DNA of 64,000 bases from Sthenelais limicola (lineage: Eukaryota; Annelida; Polychaeta; Phyllodocida; Sigalionidae), in the NCBI GenBank assembly GCA_942159475.1, contig OW804096.1, forward strand, positions 134,220,941 through 134,284,940. The letters run 5' to 3'. Under the pieces are notes generated by a model, which saw only the letters and a list, made by a program, of their open reading frames with translations, was not told the origin of the DNA and did no database searches. The translations under genes and the position numbers were made by a program. Positions 22,861 through 34,231 of the stretch are shown piece by piece. How positions within the stretch are numbered: position 1 is the first letter of the stretch; each line of letters starts with the position of its first letter.

Positions 22861-23207
22861 AGGGGATTTGCATAGCCGCCATTTTGAATCTTGATTCGCA
22901 TGGACTTATGGATGTAATGGTATAGTATAGAATCTAAAGAAAACATGTTATGTTTGGCATCGAATAATTATTATCAATGTTCTGATGTCAATATCCATGT
23001 GTAATACATGTTTCCATGACGCAAGTCTTCAATTTTCCCATCATGCATTTGGTTTTCATTGATCATTTATATAAGCTATGATATTGGTGAAAACATTTTT
23101 GCAATTTTTTATAAAACTGTTGCCAAATATGTGTATGTCAGATTTGATCTGAATCGATCCCAGAATGCACTGGGACAGACATGCGCAGTTAGACATGCAA
23201 CTCCCCT
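22861..23207 (+). mobile_element. MITE-C copy nested in MITE-A
   Basis: AGGGGATTTGCATAGCCGCC to AGACATGCAACTCCCCT. AT precedes and follows, and the MITE-A sequence is continuous across it. Confidence 0.85.
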
Positions 23208-23361
23208 ATTGGCAAATCTACACACTTAATCAATCCCACTAAATTAGGCTCAAAAACAATGAATACTATTTATATCTGAATATAGTTAATATTGCCTTGA
23301 TTCAGAAGATTTGTTCAGTTATTTCGAACTGTATTTTGGAGCTCAATTTTGTATCAAATAT
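23208..23361 (+). mobile_element. MITE-A copy, second piece
   Basis: ATTGGCAAATCTACACACTT through TTGGAGCTCAATTTTG, matching the MITE-A interior in order between two MITE-C copies. Confidence 0.7.
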
Positions 23362-23703
23362 GGGAGTTGCATAGCCGCCATTTTGAATCTTGATTCGCAT
23401 GGAATTATGGGACTAGTGGTACAGTCTAAACTCTATAGAAAACATGTCATGTTCAGCATGGACTATTTATCCAATTTCTAATGTCAATATCCATGTGTTA
23501 TACATGTTTTCATGACACAAGTCTCCGTCTTTCCCATCATGCATTTGGTTTACATAGATCATTTATACAGGTGATGATATTGCTGAAAACATTCTTACAA
23601 TTTTCGATAAAAATATTGCTGAATATTTGTATGTCAGATTTGTACAGAATCCATCCCATGATGCACTGCAACAGACATGCGCAGTGGCACATGCAACTCC
23701 CCT
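23362..23703 (+). mobile_element. Second MITE-C copy nested in the same MITE-A
   Basis: GGGAGTTGCATAGCCGCCAT to GCACATGCAACTCCCCT. The copy is close in sequence to the one at 3421. The host MITE-A resumes at GAGGTTATTTGAGAG. Confidence 0.82.
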
Positions 23704-23898
23704 ATTGAGGTTATTTGAGAGTATTTGGGTAGGTGACCTTCTGACGACCAGAAGTATGATGTCCGCTTAAGTTGGGTGCAATTGGTTTTATGCTTTACAA
23801 GAAATTTTATATCTTGTATCTGAGACAACGAATGCTTAAAAATTGATCTCTAGATTTTACCAGATTGTATTGAGTTCGAAAGCTTTACCGATGTACAT

Positions 23899-24133
23899 GG
23901 GTCAGGTCGCCATAAAATGTAGAATTTGCCTTCACCAATCCTCGCAAATAACCCACATTTCAGACAAAAATCAGGTTCAAAATACAGTTCAACATAACCA
24001 GACAGATTTATTGAATGAATACAATACAGAATACACTCAGATATCCTCAGTATTTATCAGTTTTCACTCTAATTTAGCAGAATTTGATAGATGTGTAGAA
24101 CTGTAGATTGTGCATTATCTGAGAATCTGACCC
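23899..24133 (-). mobile_element. MITE-A copy (subfamily C)
   Basis: GGGTCAGGTCGCCATAAAAT to ATCTGAGAATCTGACCC, interior reversed. Flanks ACAT and ATAT. Confidence 0.8.
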
Positions 24134-24634
24134 ATATCCATATATTAAAACATTAAAACTATTCCCTGATTGATTGATCTTGAATATTTTATCGAGCGGC
24201 GTTACTCTCAGTGGTGACAGATTCAAATAAAAAGATATAAAGTACCCGTGTAACCTTATTGAGTTGAACAGATAATATATGTCATTAAACAACACAGACC
24301 CTCCTTTAATTAGATGTTTAAATCTTATTCAATAGGTGGGATAATGATGGTGTAAACATTAAATTACAGATATACAGATCTTTAATTTACTTTAATTCAC
24401 ACCTAAACGCCATGGCAACGATCCCCTCCCCCTCCCAGCCATTACCAGCATGATTCTGATCCCATCTGCTGATCAATATCAGAATCAAAAGATTCTTCAC
24501 ACTGATATCCAGGATAGGAGGAGCCAAGATGCTATCAATGATTGACAGACAACATCCCAATCAATTTAGATTGTTGTTATCTCATCAATCTAAAAAGCAG
24601 TTGTCTTGAAGGGAGGTGGGTGAGAATTAAAATT

Positions 24635-24975
24635 GTGATCCGTTTTAGGAAAATGAGTCATAAGTCGCAAGATCTGGATTTTGGGATATTACAATATTTG
24701 AAAAAAGGAGATCAATGTGATTCCAATGAATGTAAAGACTAGGGTACCTAACATGTATTTCTATATTTTAAGTTTGACATTTTTATTTTTGAAAAAAAAA
24801 AGAAGTTTGCAATGTTTCTGGCTGCGTAAACCAGTAAAGTAACTAAATATACTCCATAAGAATGCTTTCAAATGCAATGATATATTTAATACAACGTCCC
24901 AAAATTTGGTGCATATATTCATATAACTATAACTGCTAGACCCACAGAAAATCAGAACATTTCACTAAAGAGACC
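24635..24975 (+). mobile_element. MITE-B copy, 3' truncated
   Basis: Starts GTGATCCGTTTTAGGAAAAT and follows the consensus through AGAACATTTCACTAAAGAGA, where it stops without the right terminus. 24134-24634 before it shows no gene. Confidence 0.75.
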
Positions 24976-25764
24976 TCAATTGTGCACGTGCTTTCCTAGC
25001 TGCAGCATGTGGTAGAGTGGTCAGTGGTCAGTGGTCAGTTTGCGCAGGAGCAAGTGGAGACCTGCTTATAGAGGTACTAACAACCAACGAGTTGGTTAAA
25101 GAAGCCTGAAAATAAGAACATGAGTCACTCCACCCCCACCCCCTCCCCCCTGCATCCTGCGTCCAGATTCACTCAGTGGGGTGAGTCCTTTTTTGCTTTT
25201 TTTTTTAAAACAAATAAAATCAGAAAAACAGGTTTTCCTTAAACCTGGACATTTTTACCAGGTTTTTTACCAGCCTGCATCTGCATCCACTGGGGGGCTG
25301 CATCCTGCGTCCAGTATAAAAAAAAACCTGCATTTTTTCTTTTATTACAAATATGGCCGTACAATTACATCAAATTCCAAAAAACGCCTGTCCACCACGT
25401 GGATGTTTTCTTGCGTCACCTCTTTTCTACATTAAATCTATGATTAAACTACTAATTATTCTGCGTCCATTTTAATGGGTGCACACCCACACATGAAGTT
25501 ACCTAAGAACAACTGTGGGTCTATCAATCAATCTGATGTGAGATAAAACGTCGGATCACACATGTGCTTTCTCATAACAGAATGCGATGCTGACGTGTTA
25601 ACGAGCATAGTTGTGATATAACATTGTAAAGAAGTTGTTTCATATCAATTCTCTATATATAATAAAGCCTATTATGGACTACCATGACTTACATCATTTC
25701 TCACATTAATATGAATGAATGAATGAAGTCTGTAGACCCTGCTTGAAACTAATGACTTTTCAAT
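24976..25764. other. No gene seen
   Basis: Mixed AT-rich sequence. A segment at 25170-25430 contains GCATCCTGCGTCCAG twice and a T-rich run. I see no splice-bounded coding signal. Confidence 0.45.
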
Positions 25765-26341
25765 AGGGGAGTTGCATGTCTCATAGTCCATGAACCTGGA
25801 CCCTCGCTCCGCAGAGAGTCCATACACCAGCACCCGGCCGTAGTAGCGTGACGTCACGCTGACGTCACGGGCCAGGAATTTTCTGATTGGCTAGCTATTT
25901 TTAGACACGGGTGCGTCTATGTGGCGGCCATTTTTGCTGAAATGCATGATAGGAATTACTAGCGGGTATTCCGTAGTTCCGGCTTGTGTCAGTGAACAGA
26001 CTCACCCTGTGGATAGTGGGTCTGTGCTAGAGACTACATGTCTCATTGCGCATGTCTGTCACAGTGCATGCTGGGACGGATTCAAATCTGACATAAAAAT
26101 ATTTAGTAATTTATAATGGTGTTTGTGGCGACTTGTGACTCATTTCCCTGTAACACATCACAAATGGCCTATAAAAACCAAATGCATGCTGGGAAAGATG
26201 GAGACTTGTAGTATGGAAACATGTATATATTGACATTAAAGCACCAATAAACAATCCATGCTGAAAACGATATGTTGTTTATAGACTACTTATAGTCCCG
26301 ATGTGAATCTAGATTCAAAATGGCGGCTATGCAAATCCCCT
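25765..26341 (-). mobile_element. MITE-C copy interrupted by a 252-bp segment
   Basis: The ends are AGGGGAGTTGCATGTCTCAT and GGCGGCTATGCAAATCCCCT. Inside, 25785-26036 is foreign to the family and is bracketed by a 10-bp direct repeat, CATGTCTCAT (25775-25784 and 26037-26046). A MITE-B end fragment (GCGACTTGTGACTCATTTCC, about 26109-26163) is also embedded. Confidence 0.8.
25785..26036. promoter_or_regulatory. Promoter-like insert: paired CREs, CCAAT, YY1-like motif
   Basis: Two perfect TGACGTCA elements (25849-25856 and 25860-25867) are followed by an inverted CCAAT box (GATTGGCT) and a YY1-type GGCGGCCATTTTTG. This local composition resembles a CpG promoter and differs from the AT-rich MITE around it. 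Whether it drives transcription cannot be told from sequence. Confidence 0.4.
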
Positions 26342-26887
26342 ATTCCTTACCTTTACCTTTCTCTTTACTGAGCGTTTACCGATACTGAATTACCTGACAT
26401 TTAACCTACCTGTCCATCATTATCTGCCACTCACGTCAACAACTGATTATTTTTTTTTTGTCATCTGAAGCTTTCAGTTATTCGTGATGGAATATTTTAT
26501 AACAAGCCTCTTATGCAAAGAAAACTCATCAATCTCTTATCTTTAGCTTGTTTTATTTTTATTTTAACTGTTTAGTTTAGTTTAAGATATGTTTGTTCAG
26601 CAAAATGGCATTACAAGGAGTTCATTGCTTGTCTCAGCTACCAGTCCTGGGTATGACCATAAAGTGCCTTTCTGTCTTTTTCTCTCTGTCTCTCTCTCCC
26701 TTTTTCGCTATCTCTATTTACTGGGTATGTTCATAAACTGCCCCCCTCTCAGCTCTCCCGCCCTTGATATAATCATATTAAATGTGTTGATAAAGCAACC
26801 AATCTCACTCACTTACCCCTGAAATATTCGAAGTGTGTACTAAGAATGCTGCAATCACTGACTTTCCTATTTTGTTGTATTTTTCAG
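26342..26887. other. Intronic sequence upstream of candidate exon
   Basis: No element recognised. It ends in a good polypyrimidine tract and acceptor (TTGTTGTATTTTTCAG) at 26887. A short CT run lies at about 26680-26705. Confidence 0.4.
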
Positions 26888-27000
26888 GACTTCAGGCACC
26901 AACATGTGTCGTCATTCCTCCAACTCCTTCTCCACCTTTAGGGACAGATGAGGACAGCCCCACAATGGAATCACGGCATCATCGGTATCCTAAGAACTAA
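26888..27000 (+). CDS. Probable 3'-terminal coding exon of the same host gene
   Basis: Follows a strong acceptor. Read in the phase left by the exon at 8797-9007 it encodes GLQAPTCVVIPPTPSPPLG, then TDEDSPTMESRHHRYPKN and a TAA stop at 26998-27000. The Pro/Ser-rich, acidic composition continues the style of the first exon, and the PTPSPP run resembles proline-directed kinase sites. The intron between them would be 17.9 kb, filled with transposon debris. A weaker alternative is an internal exon with a donor at CATCG|GTATCC. No family recognised. Confidence 0.55.
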
Positions 27001-27123
27001 AGCCCCCATGTCAATTACTATGATAATAAGATGTACATAGGATGTACATGTGTGTACATGTGGTGAGCACCATAATGTCATTGCAGTGTTAGACAACTTG
27101 GTATTCCTCCGGTACTATTATAT

Positions 27124-27358
27124 GGGTGAGATTTTCAGAAAATGTACAATTGGCAGATGTACACATTCAGTAAATTCTGCTAAATGAGGCTGTAATTTGT
27201 ACAATACTAGGTAAATTCCAGTATATTCTGCTTTGCATTGATTCTAGCAATCGGTTTAGTTAGGTTAAACTGTATTTTGAACTTTATTTTTGTCTGAAAT
27301 TTGGGTTATTTAAGAGGATTGGTGAAGGTAAATTGTACATTTTCTGAAAATCTGACCC
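27124..27358 (+). mobile_element. MITE-A copy with ATAT target duplication
   Basis: GGGTGAGATTTTCAGAAAAT to CTGAAAATCTGACCC, complete, ATAT on both sides. It lies about 120 bases after the candidate stop codon, so it would fall in the 3' UTR if the gene is real. Confidence 0.87.
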
Positions 27359-27458
27359 ATATGTGGCATAACATGAATTTGTTCCATCTTTGGGATGATT
27401 AAGGGCTATAATTACTCACTAAGGCCAGGCATTATAGAGCTACGTGTATAGTTCCCAG

Positions 27459-27830
27459 AGCTAACTATGCATAGTATTCACATTAACGTCACCCCACACA
27501 GTCTGTGGCTATTCTCACTGGCAGCCATACTGCGTGTCTATGCAGAGAGCGGGAGGCACCAGATCGACAGGCTTTCCCGTTTCAATGTTAGATAATGGCG
27601 ATTATACTCTTTATTCCATCATGACACACTAAAAAATGACCATATAACCTATCAGCATACTTTATATTACATTCTCTAAAACTTTTGGGGGTGAAAACGG
27701 CTGGAAAAAGGCATTTTTGAGGCTTGGAGCACACATGTCCACATGTTTACAGGGGTTGACCAACAGTATGGCGAGCCGTGGCGAGTGCCATGACGTCAGT
27801 GAATACTATGTATAATTGCCTTGGGAGGAC
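27459..27830. repeat. Possible foldback element
   Basis: CATAGTATTCAC near 27473-27484 followed by AACGTCAC is inverted as GACGTCAGTGAATACTATG near 27793-27811. The arms are short and imperfect. Between 27831 and 28174 nothing else is clear; AATAAA at about 27886 could serve as a polyadenylation signal. Confidence 0.4.
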
Positions 27831-28174
27831 GTTTTCTTAGTCAATACACATTGCTTACTGGTCAGAGAGGTGTGTAATCGTCCCAAAATAAACTAAACAG
27901 AGACTAAATAGATTAATGACCTTTGCCCCAGGCTTCATCAACAAACAGAGCCCTCTCCTGTCCTCAATGTCAATCATTAAACCTATATAAGTCATGAGGG
28001 TGACACATAATGCAGAACATCCGAATAATGCCCTCAACCAGAGAATTACCGAGTTGTCTAATACGTTTAGTACATTTGGAATGATTCCCACTGAATCTTA
28101 AATATGTTTAGTACACCTTTGGTGTGATTCTGGGATGTTATAAGTACACATAAAGGCCCTCATTGTCCCAAAAT

Positions 28175-28585
28175 GTGATCCGTTTTAGGAAAATGAGTCA
28201 TAAGTCGCAAAATATGCATTTTGAGATATCATTATATTTGAAAAAAGGAGATCAAGGGGATTCCAATGATAGTAAACAATGGGACACCGAATAAGTAATT
28301 CTATATTTTAAGTTTGATATTTTTATTTTTGAAAAAAAAAGTTCAAGGCAATGTTCCTCGATGGGTAATTGCAAGTAAAGTAACTAAATACACTCCATGC
28401 GAAGGCCTTCAAAACGCATGAATATATTTAATATACGGTCCCGAAATTTGCTACATGGATGTATAAGAGTATAAATACTAAATCTTTTAAAAATCAGAAC
28501 ACTCCAATAAAGAGATCTTGTGAAAAAAAACCTTTGAAAAATATTAATTTTGCGACTTATGACTCATTTTCCTGAAACACATCAC
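28175..28585 (+). mobile_element. MITE-B copy with AAAT target duplication
   Basis: GTGATCCGTTTTAGGAAAAT to TTTTCCTGAAACACATCAC, flanked by AAAT on both sides, which supports a 4-bp target duplication not restricted to ATAT. Confidence 0.88.
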
Positions 28586-28779
28586 AAATGGCTTCATAGA
28601 CTAAAGGGTTCTGTGAGAATCATTCTGAAGGTGTACTAAAAGGGTTGTCTTGACAACCGCCACCCGGGCAACTGGCAGCTGGACAACTGCCTCCTAGAAA
28701 ATCGCCTCCAAGGGGTCAGGCTTAGGGCTCTGGCCGAGTTCATTAGTTTTATTGGCGGGGTCCATGGGGTGGTTATCAG

Positions 28780-28989
28780 GTGGCGGTTGTCCAAGAACCA
28801 CTAAAACGTGTACAAGAAGCATTTAATAATGCGCCAGTTGACTGTGACAGTGGACACGGGCCTTTACCATTCCTATTGGAGCTCGAGGAAGGAACTGCAA
28901 AGAGAGCTGTCCTGACATATTATCACCAATACTACCAAAACTATGCTCCAATAATTGGAGAAAATATATTAAGGTATGGCCCCTGTTGA
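28780..28989 (+). CDS. Possible coding fragment of unknown origin
   Basis: The frame encodes a sequence that looks protein-like rather than repeat-like (PLKRVQEAFNNAPVDCDSGH, LPFLLELEEGTAKRAVLTYY, HQYYQNYAPIIGENILR). It has no in-frame ATG start; the frame opens at a GTG codon. AAG|GTATGG at about 28973-28978 would be a fair splice donor, but the upstream side lacks a convincing polypyrimidine acceptor and overlaps an inverted repeat (ACAACCGCCACC near 28653, GGTGGCGGTTGT near 28779). It could be an exon of a second gene or a fragment captured by a foldback element. Function unknown. Confidence 0.25.
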   Translation: MAVVQEPLKRVQEAFNNAPVDCDSGHGPLPFLLELEEGTAKRAVLTYYHQYYQNYAPIIGENILRYGPC

Positions 28990-29182
28990 ACCAATGCAAT
29001 GCAAGTTGGCTAGGGGATACCTCAAGTTACAACAAAATGAACAATTTTCTATTAATCTGACCAAGATGGATCCATTGGCTGCATTCATCAGATATGGATA
29101 AACTACATGTGCATCTTTCTATGTAGTGCTATTGTTATCATTGATATATAAATGTATATGTTTAAAGACTCTGCATACATAT

Positions 29183-29589
29183 GTGATGTGTTTCAGGAAA
29201 ATGAGTCATAAGTCGCAAAAAGGATATTTTTCAAAGTGTTTATTTCATAAGATCACATTATTGGAATGTTCTGATTTTTGGGGTGTTTATCACTTATAGT
29301 TATATCAATCGATGTATCAAATTTCAGTACAATCTATGTAATATATTCTTTCGTTTTAAAGGTCCTCATATAGACTATATTTCGTTACTTTACTGTTTAT
29401 TGACCCCCAGAAATATTGGAAACTGTTTTTTTAAAAACGAAAATATCGAACTTAAAACCTGGAAATACCTATAAGATTATTATACTGTTTACTATCATTG
29501 GAATCGGCTTGATTCCATCTTTTCAAATATGGGGATATCTCAAAATCTATTTTTTGCGACTTATGACTTATTTTCCTGAAACACATCAC
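29183..29589 (-). mobile_element. MITE-B copy with ATAT target duplication
   Basis: GTGATGTGTTTCAGGAAAAT to TTTTCCTGAAACACATCAC, interior reversed, ATAT on both sides. Both ends are of the GTGATGTG type. Confidence 0.87.
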
Positions 29590-30940
29590 ATATATTATGA
29601 TTTGGTTTGATCTTCAAGACTTGGAGATTTTCAACTATCATCCATATCAACTATGTGCGCCTTCCCTATTATTTTATATCAATGGTTGATGGCATACATA
29701 TCTGGCCCGATCAATGTTGTATAGTCCGTGAAATGTTGTATTCTGTATACAAAGCCGGTAACTTTATGCATGGGAAAATGAACCCTAAAACTTGGCCTTT
29801 CTTGCCGGTGTTTCACGAGGCTATCAAACGTATACCTGCTTGAAAATGCAAAATATTTGGATCGGGATCATCATGCATAATTGTTAGTTCATAGGTACAC
29901 CACGATGCTGCGCACAACTGCAAGAAAACTACTGCCTGGAAAACTACCACCTAGAAAACTACTGCCTGGAAAACTACTGCCTGGAAAATTGCCTAGGTCT
30001 TTCTAAAAAAATCCACCAAGCCGATTCCCATGCGATTTTGTGCCGGACTCTTTTCCCCCTAAATTCTGTGAGAATCACATGAGAATCGTCTTGGTAGACT
30101 AGGCCCTTAAGTGTGTGTTGGGGGTGAGGGGAAACATGTCAATTGTTTCTCTATTAGGGAAATTACCAACCAGTAAAACCTGACTGATTTGATTTGATTT
30201 GTAAATTATTTAATTCAGGAAATGAATAACACGAAGTGCTATTTTCATCACAACCTAAGATAGTTTATAAGATATTAAATCATACAATATATAGCATATA
30301 GGTGACAATAGCTTGAAGAGATAATATTAATTTTACAATATCCAAATTATCATTATTTTGGGGGGTTTTGGAATCTTTAATAAAAATACAAGTATAAATT
30401 AATGGCTACCTTTATACATACATATATATGTCCCTAAACATTTCTTTTATTCTAAACCAATTTTAATTACAGGCCTTGATTATATAACCCATGTAGCTAC
30501 TGTCTGTACAGGTGTATAATGTAGCACAATAGTAAAAGTTGGTTATGCAATGATTGTATAATGTTGCGTAATATGATATAACATTTGCTAATAATCCATA
30601 GTATATCATTCAATTTTCGCCCCCACCACTACCTAGAAGCCGTCAAAGAAGCTTCTGGTTTCAGTGCTAAAACGAGGCATTTGTTAAGACAATGGACTCC
30701 TGTCTCGTTATTTTGTTATCAATTAGGAAAATTCTAAAGCCTGCCTGTTGCTAACATCGTTGTAATTCTTCTGATATATAACATTAGTTTATACCTCAAA
30801 TACACACTTTTCTGTAAGCATTGGAGTACGCAGAACCATACTGCGGCACCACCTCCCTAGTACTTGACCATAGCTGGAAGAATGCGCTGCATCCAGATTG
30901 GTTCCAAATTTAAACATTAGGCTGCGGTTAGACTGAATAT
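29590..30940. other. Mostly unannotated, with a short tandem repeat
   Basis: At about 29920-30000 there are five to six 15-bp units of the type AAAACTACTGCCTGG, related to a single unit at about 28685 (AACTGCCTCCTAGAAAA). The 78-codon frame at 29607-29843 has ordinary-looking protein composition but no recognisable domain or splice context. The rest is AT-rich with nothing identifiable. Confidence 0.5.
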
Positions 30941-31352
30941 GTGATGTGTTTCAGGAAATGAGTCATAAGTCGCAAAAAATAGATTTTAAGATACCATTAT
31001 ATTTGAAAAGATGAGATCATGCCGATTCCAATGATAGTAAACAGTCTAATAATCTAATAAGTATTTCTAGATTAAATTTTAAGTTTGATATTTTCGTTTT
31101 TGAAAAAAAAGTTTCCAATATTTCTGGGGGTCATTAAACAGTAAAGTAACTAAATGTAATCCATATGATGACCTTTAAAACGAAAAGATATATATGATAT
31201 ATTGTTCTGAAACTTGATACATCGATTGATATAGCTATAAGTAATAAACCCTCCAAAAAGTAGAACATTCCAATAATGTGATTTTGTGAAAAAAAACACT
31301 TTGAAAAATATCAATTTTGCGACTTATGACTCATTCTCCTGAAACACATCAC
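30941..31352 (+). mobile_element. MITE-B copy with ATAT target duplication
   Basis: GTGATGTGTTTCAGGAAATG to TTCTCCTGAAACACATCAC, ATAT on both sides, full length. Confidence 0.87.
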
Positions 31353-31567
31353 ATATTGGTATTCAGGATAGGGAGAATTGCATAAAAGGTAATGATATGC
31401 TTTAATAGTCCGTATCGTAGGTTATATTTGGGTGGAAATTATTCAAGAGGGTAGTTCTAAAAAGTTGGTGGTTGGTGGTTTCCCTATTTGGTGGTAGTAT
31501 TTCAGATGATCTATCCTAGACACCCCATGACATTGTACATTAACATGTAATGTTAATGGAAACATCC

Positions 31568-31808
31568 GAGTCAGATGGTCAGAAAATGCACAATCAGCAG
31601 ATCAATACATTTTAGTAGATTCTGCTAAATTAGGGCGAAAGATCTAATGATAAATACTATATATATCTGAGTATACTTGGTATTGCATTGACTAGTGTGT
31701 TTGGTTATGTTGAACTTTGATGTAATTTGAAAGTCACTTTTGTTTTGAATTTGGAACATTTGAAAGGATTGGTGAACGGGAATTGTACATTTTCTGACGA
31801 CCCGACCC
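31568..31808 (+). mobile_element. MITE-A copy (diverged)
   Basis: GAGTCAGATGGTCAGAAAAT to TTTTCTGACGACCCGACCC. The interior is recognisable but more mutated than most copies, so probably older. 31809-32298 after it is unannotated. Confidence 0.75.
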
Positions 31809-32298
31809 ATTTAGTCTTAGCATACTTTGCAGAATGTGATTTAAATATATAAAAATGGAAGGGGATTTTGCCACGGTATTGAGAGAGTTGAGAGAGGTCC
31901 AAACAGCAGTATAACTCCCAAGTTCCCAATCTTCAATATTCATGAAGTTTTAGACGTTTTTAACTGGAGATGTCAATGTTTGGCCATTAAACTTTTATGT
32001 ATAATTATGATGTTATTATTCGTCCATACTATCGTCCAATGTTACTCGGTTTGTTTATAAATGGGTAAAGAAATGGTACCTCTTCAGTGGTTGCTTGTGT
32101 CATAAGAGCTTTTACTGTTTTGTGTCTGTATATTAAATCAGGCACATCAACATTCATGTGTCACCAAAGAATTAGGCTAAAGTCGAACACATTCTAACAA
32201 TGCTAACTTTTATGAAACCTAATAAGTACTTCTACTTATTGTATATTTGAAAAGAACTATATCCGATATTTCTGGATGGACAATCGCCAGTTAAACAT

Positions 32299-32581
32299 GT
32301 GATCCGTTTTAGGAAAATGAGTCATAAGTCGTGAAATATGGATTTTGAGATATCACCATATTTGGAAAGATGAGATCAAGGCGATCCAATGATCGTAAAC
32401 ACTAGGACACCTAATAAGTATTTCTATACTTTATTTTTTATTTGTTACATGAAGTCATGTGACTATAAATGTTAAATCCTCTAAGAATTTAGAACATTTC
32501 AATAAAGAGGTCCTGTGGAAAAAAACACTTTGAAAAATATCAATTTTGCAACTTGTGACTCATTTTACTGGAACACATCAC
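32299..32581 (+). mobile_element. MITE-B copy with internal deletion
   Basis: Both ends are present (GTGATCCGTTTTAGGAAAAT and CTGGAACACATCAC), but the middle is shortened to give 283 bp. Confidence 0.8.
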
Positions 32582-32583
32582 AA

Positions 32584-32793
32584 TATCGTACTTAATTACT
32601 CCAGACAATGACCTTAGAAACGCAAAGATATATTCAATACAGTTGAGGAATTTGGTACATGTATTTATACGGCTAAGCGCCCTTAGCAACCATAAAATGT
32701 TAATATTCCAACAAGAATGTCCTGTGAAAAAGAACATATTATGAAAAATACCAGTTTTTCTACTTTGGGCTCATTTTTCCTGTGACACATCAC
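32584..32793 (+). repeat. MITE-B 3' half
   Basis: CGTACTTAATTACTCCAGAC through CATTTTTCCTGTGACACATC; only the right half of the element remains, directly after the preceding copy. Confidence 0.6.
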
Positions 32794-32941
32794 AAATTAT
32801 TTGCCTCCCGTAGAAATCAGTTATTCTAGAAAGAGTTGTATAACAGAATGTGAAAGTAAATCTATTTTTGCATGCTCGGAATCAACTGCTTGACGTATTC
32901 TATTGCACATTGTGAAAACATTTTAATCTTGCCATGTGTTG

Positions 32942-33309
32942 CTATAGTCTGTCTAGAAAGTAGTTGACACGTGATTCCTTTGTCCCTTTAAGGGGAGGGA
33001 AAAGTGGGGGAGTTTTGACTTCAAACCTTTGCTCCTTGAATCGCCGTTTGCGACCAACCATGGCCAAATATACAGCTGCATTGTATTGCCCTGTCTCTGT
33101 TCTATGTGGAGCAGCTGTTGTTTTGCTTAGGTGGAAGGAAGAGCTGATTATACTGGCCCTGTTTCCCCATGGTTGATTGCAATGGGCGACTCGCTGGGCA
33201 AAGGGTTGACAAGTCCTTGTCATAAATAGAAATACAAAATCTCCCACTTTTTCCTCCCCTTAAAGGGCCTAAGGAATCACGTGTCAACTACTTTCTAGAC
33301 AGACTATAG
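32942..33309. mobile_element. 368-bp palindromic element
   Basis: Ends CTATAGTCTGTCTAGAAAGT and inverse, with about 57 bases of near-perfect inverted repeat through GACACGTGATTCCTTTGTCC and GGGGAGG, then looser pairing towards the centre (CCATGGTTG...CAACCATGG). Reading frames on both strands mirror each other because of the palindrome. Superfamily unknown; no clear target duplication. Confidence 0.75.
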
Positions 33310-33677
33310 GTTATAAGGAATTAGCGTTGTACTGATATTATTCATGCTGGAGAAACTCTTCAAAATATATATAACCAGACACAAAATACCTTCCCAGAAA
33401 ACAGTATTGTAACTACAGATATATGTATACTTTTGATGAAATGCACTTCCCCATATAGATAAAAGTTTCATGAAACATGCATTAACCATTGGGTGCTCTC
33501 CTAGCTGAGACAATATACTATGTTCATGTACTATATATAATATTATATCAATTGCAATTGAAGGGTAAATGATATTAGGCCTTTTGCACGGTAAATTGTG
33601 AACTTTCATTGTTCTTTAGCAAAATCATACTTTTGTAGAAGTCTCATTTTATAACTAGTAGCGATCAAAAGCGATAT
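33310..33677. other. No gene seen
   Basis: AT-rich. The 101-codon minus-strand frame at 33304-33609 has no motif or splice support. Confidence 0.4.
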
Positions 33678-33912
33678 GGGTCAGATTTTCAGAAAATGTA
33701 CAATTGGCAGCTGTACACATTTAGTAAGTTTTGCTAAATTAGGCTGCAATTTGGTCAATACTAGGTAAATTCAAGTATATTCGGCATTGCATAGATTCTA
33801 GCAACCTGTTTGGTTAGGTTGAACTGCATTTTGGACTTTATTTTCGTTTGAAATTTGGGTTATTTGAGACGATTGGTGAAGTTGAATTGTACATTTTCTG
33901 AAAATCTGACCC
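33678..33912 (+). mobile_element. MITE-A copy with ATAT target duplication
   Basis: Complete subfamily A copy nearly identical in style to the one at 20434, ATAT on both sides. Confidence 0.88.
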
Positions 33913-34231
33913 ATATAGTAATTTATCGAATAAGTGTTAAACCGTTGCATAAGTGGTATCGATAGCGAATAATAGCTACTTATCGCTATTTGGTCACTAA
34001 ATCTCCGTTAAAATAGTGGAGAAATTGTTTTCCTCCGCTAAATGTTTCATTATCTGGCAGATGTTTTTAAGGATAATACTAAATTCTCTTCATTTCTGGT
34101 TCATCAAATTGGGGTTTAAATTATATAGACACATTGTTCTTATAGGCTCCTGCTGTTGTCACATGACCTCAATGTGATTCAATGAGATTCGTCATGGCAG
34201 TCATGCAGTAGGGAAGGCAAGACGGCAAAAT

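Noticed and set aside
32942..33287. Pair of mirror-image 100-codon and 70-codon frames
   Set aside because: They share the peptide MTRDS...PLRGGKSG on both strands because the DNA is palindromic; element by-product.
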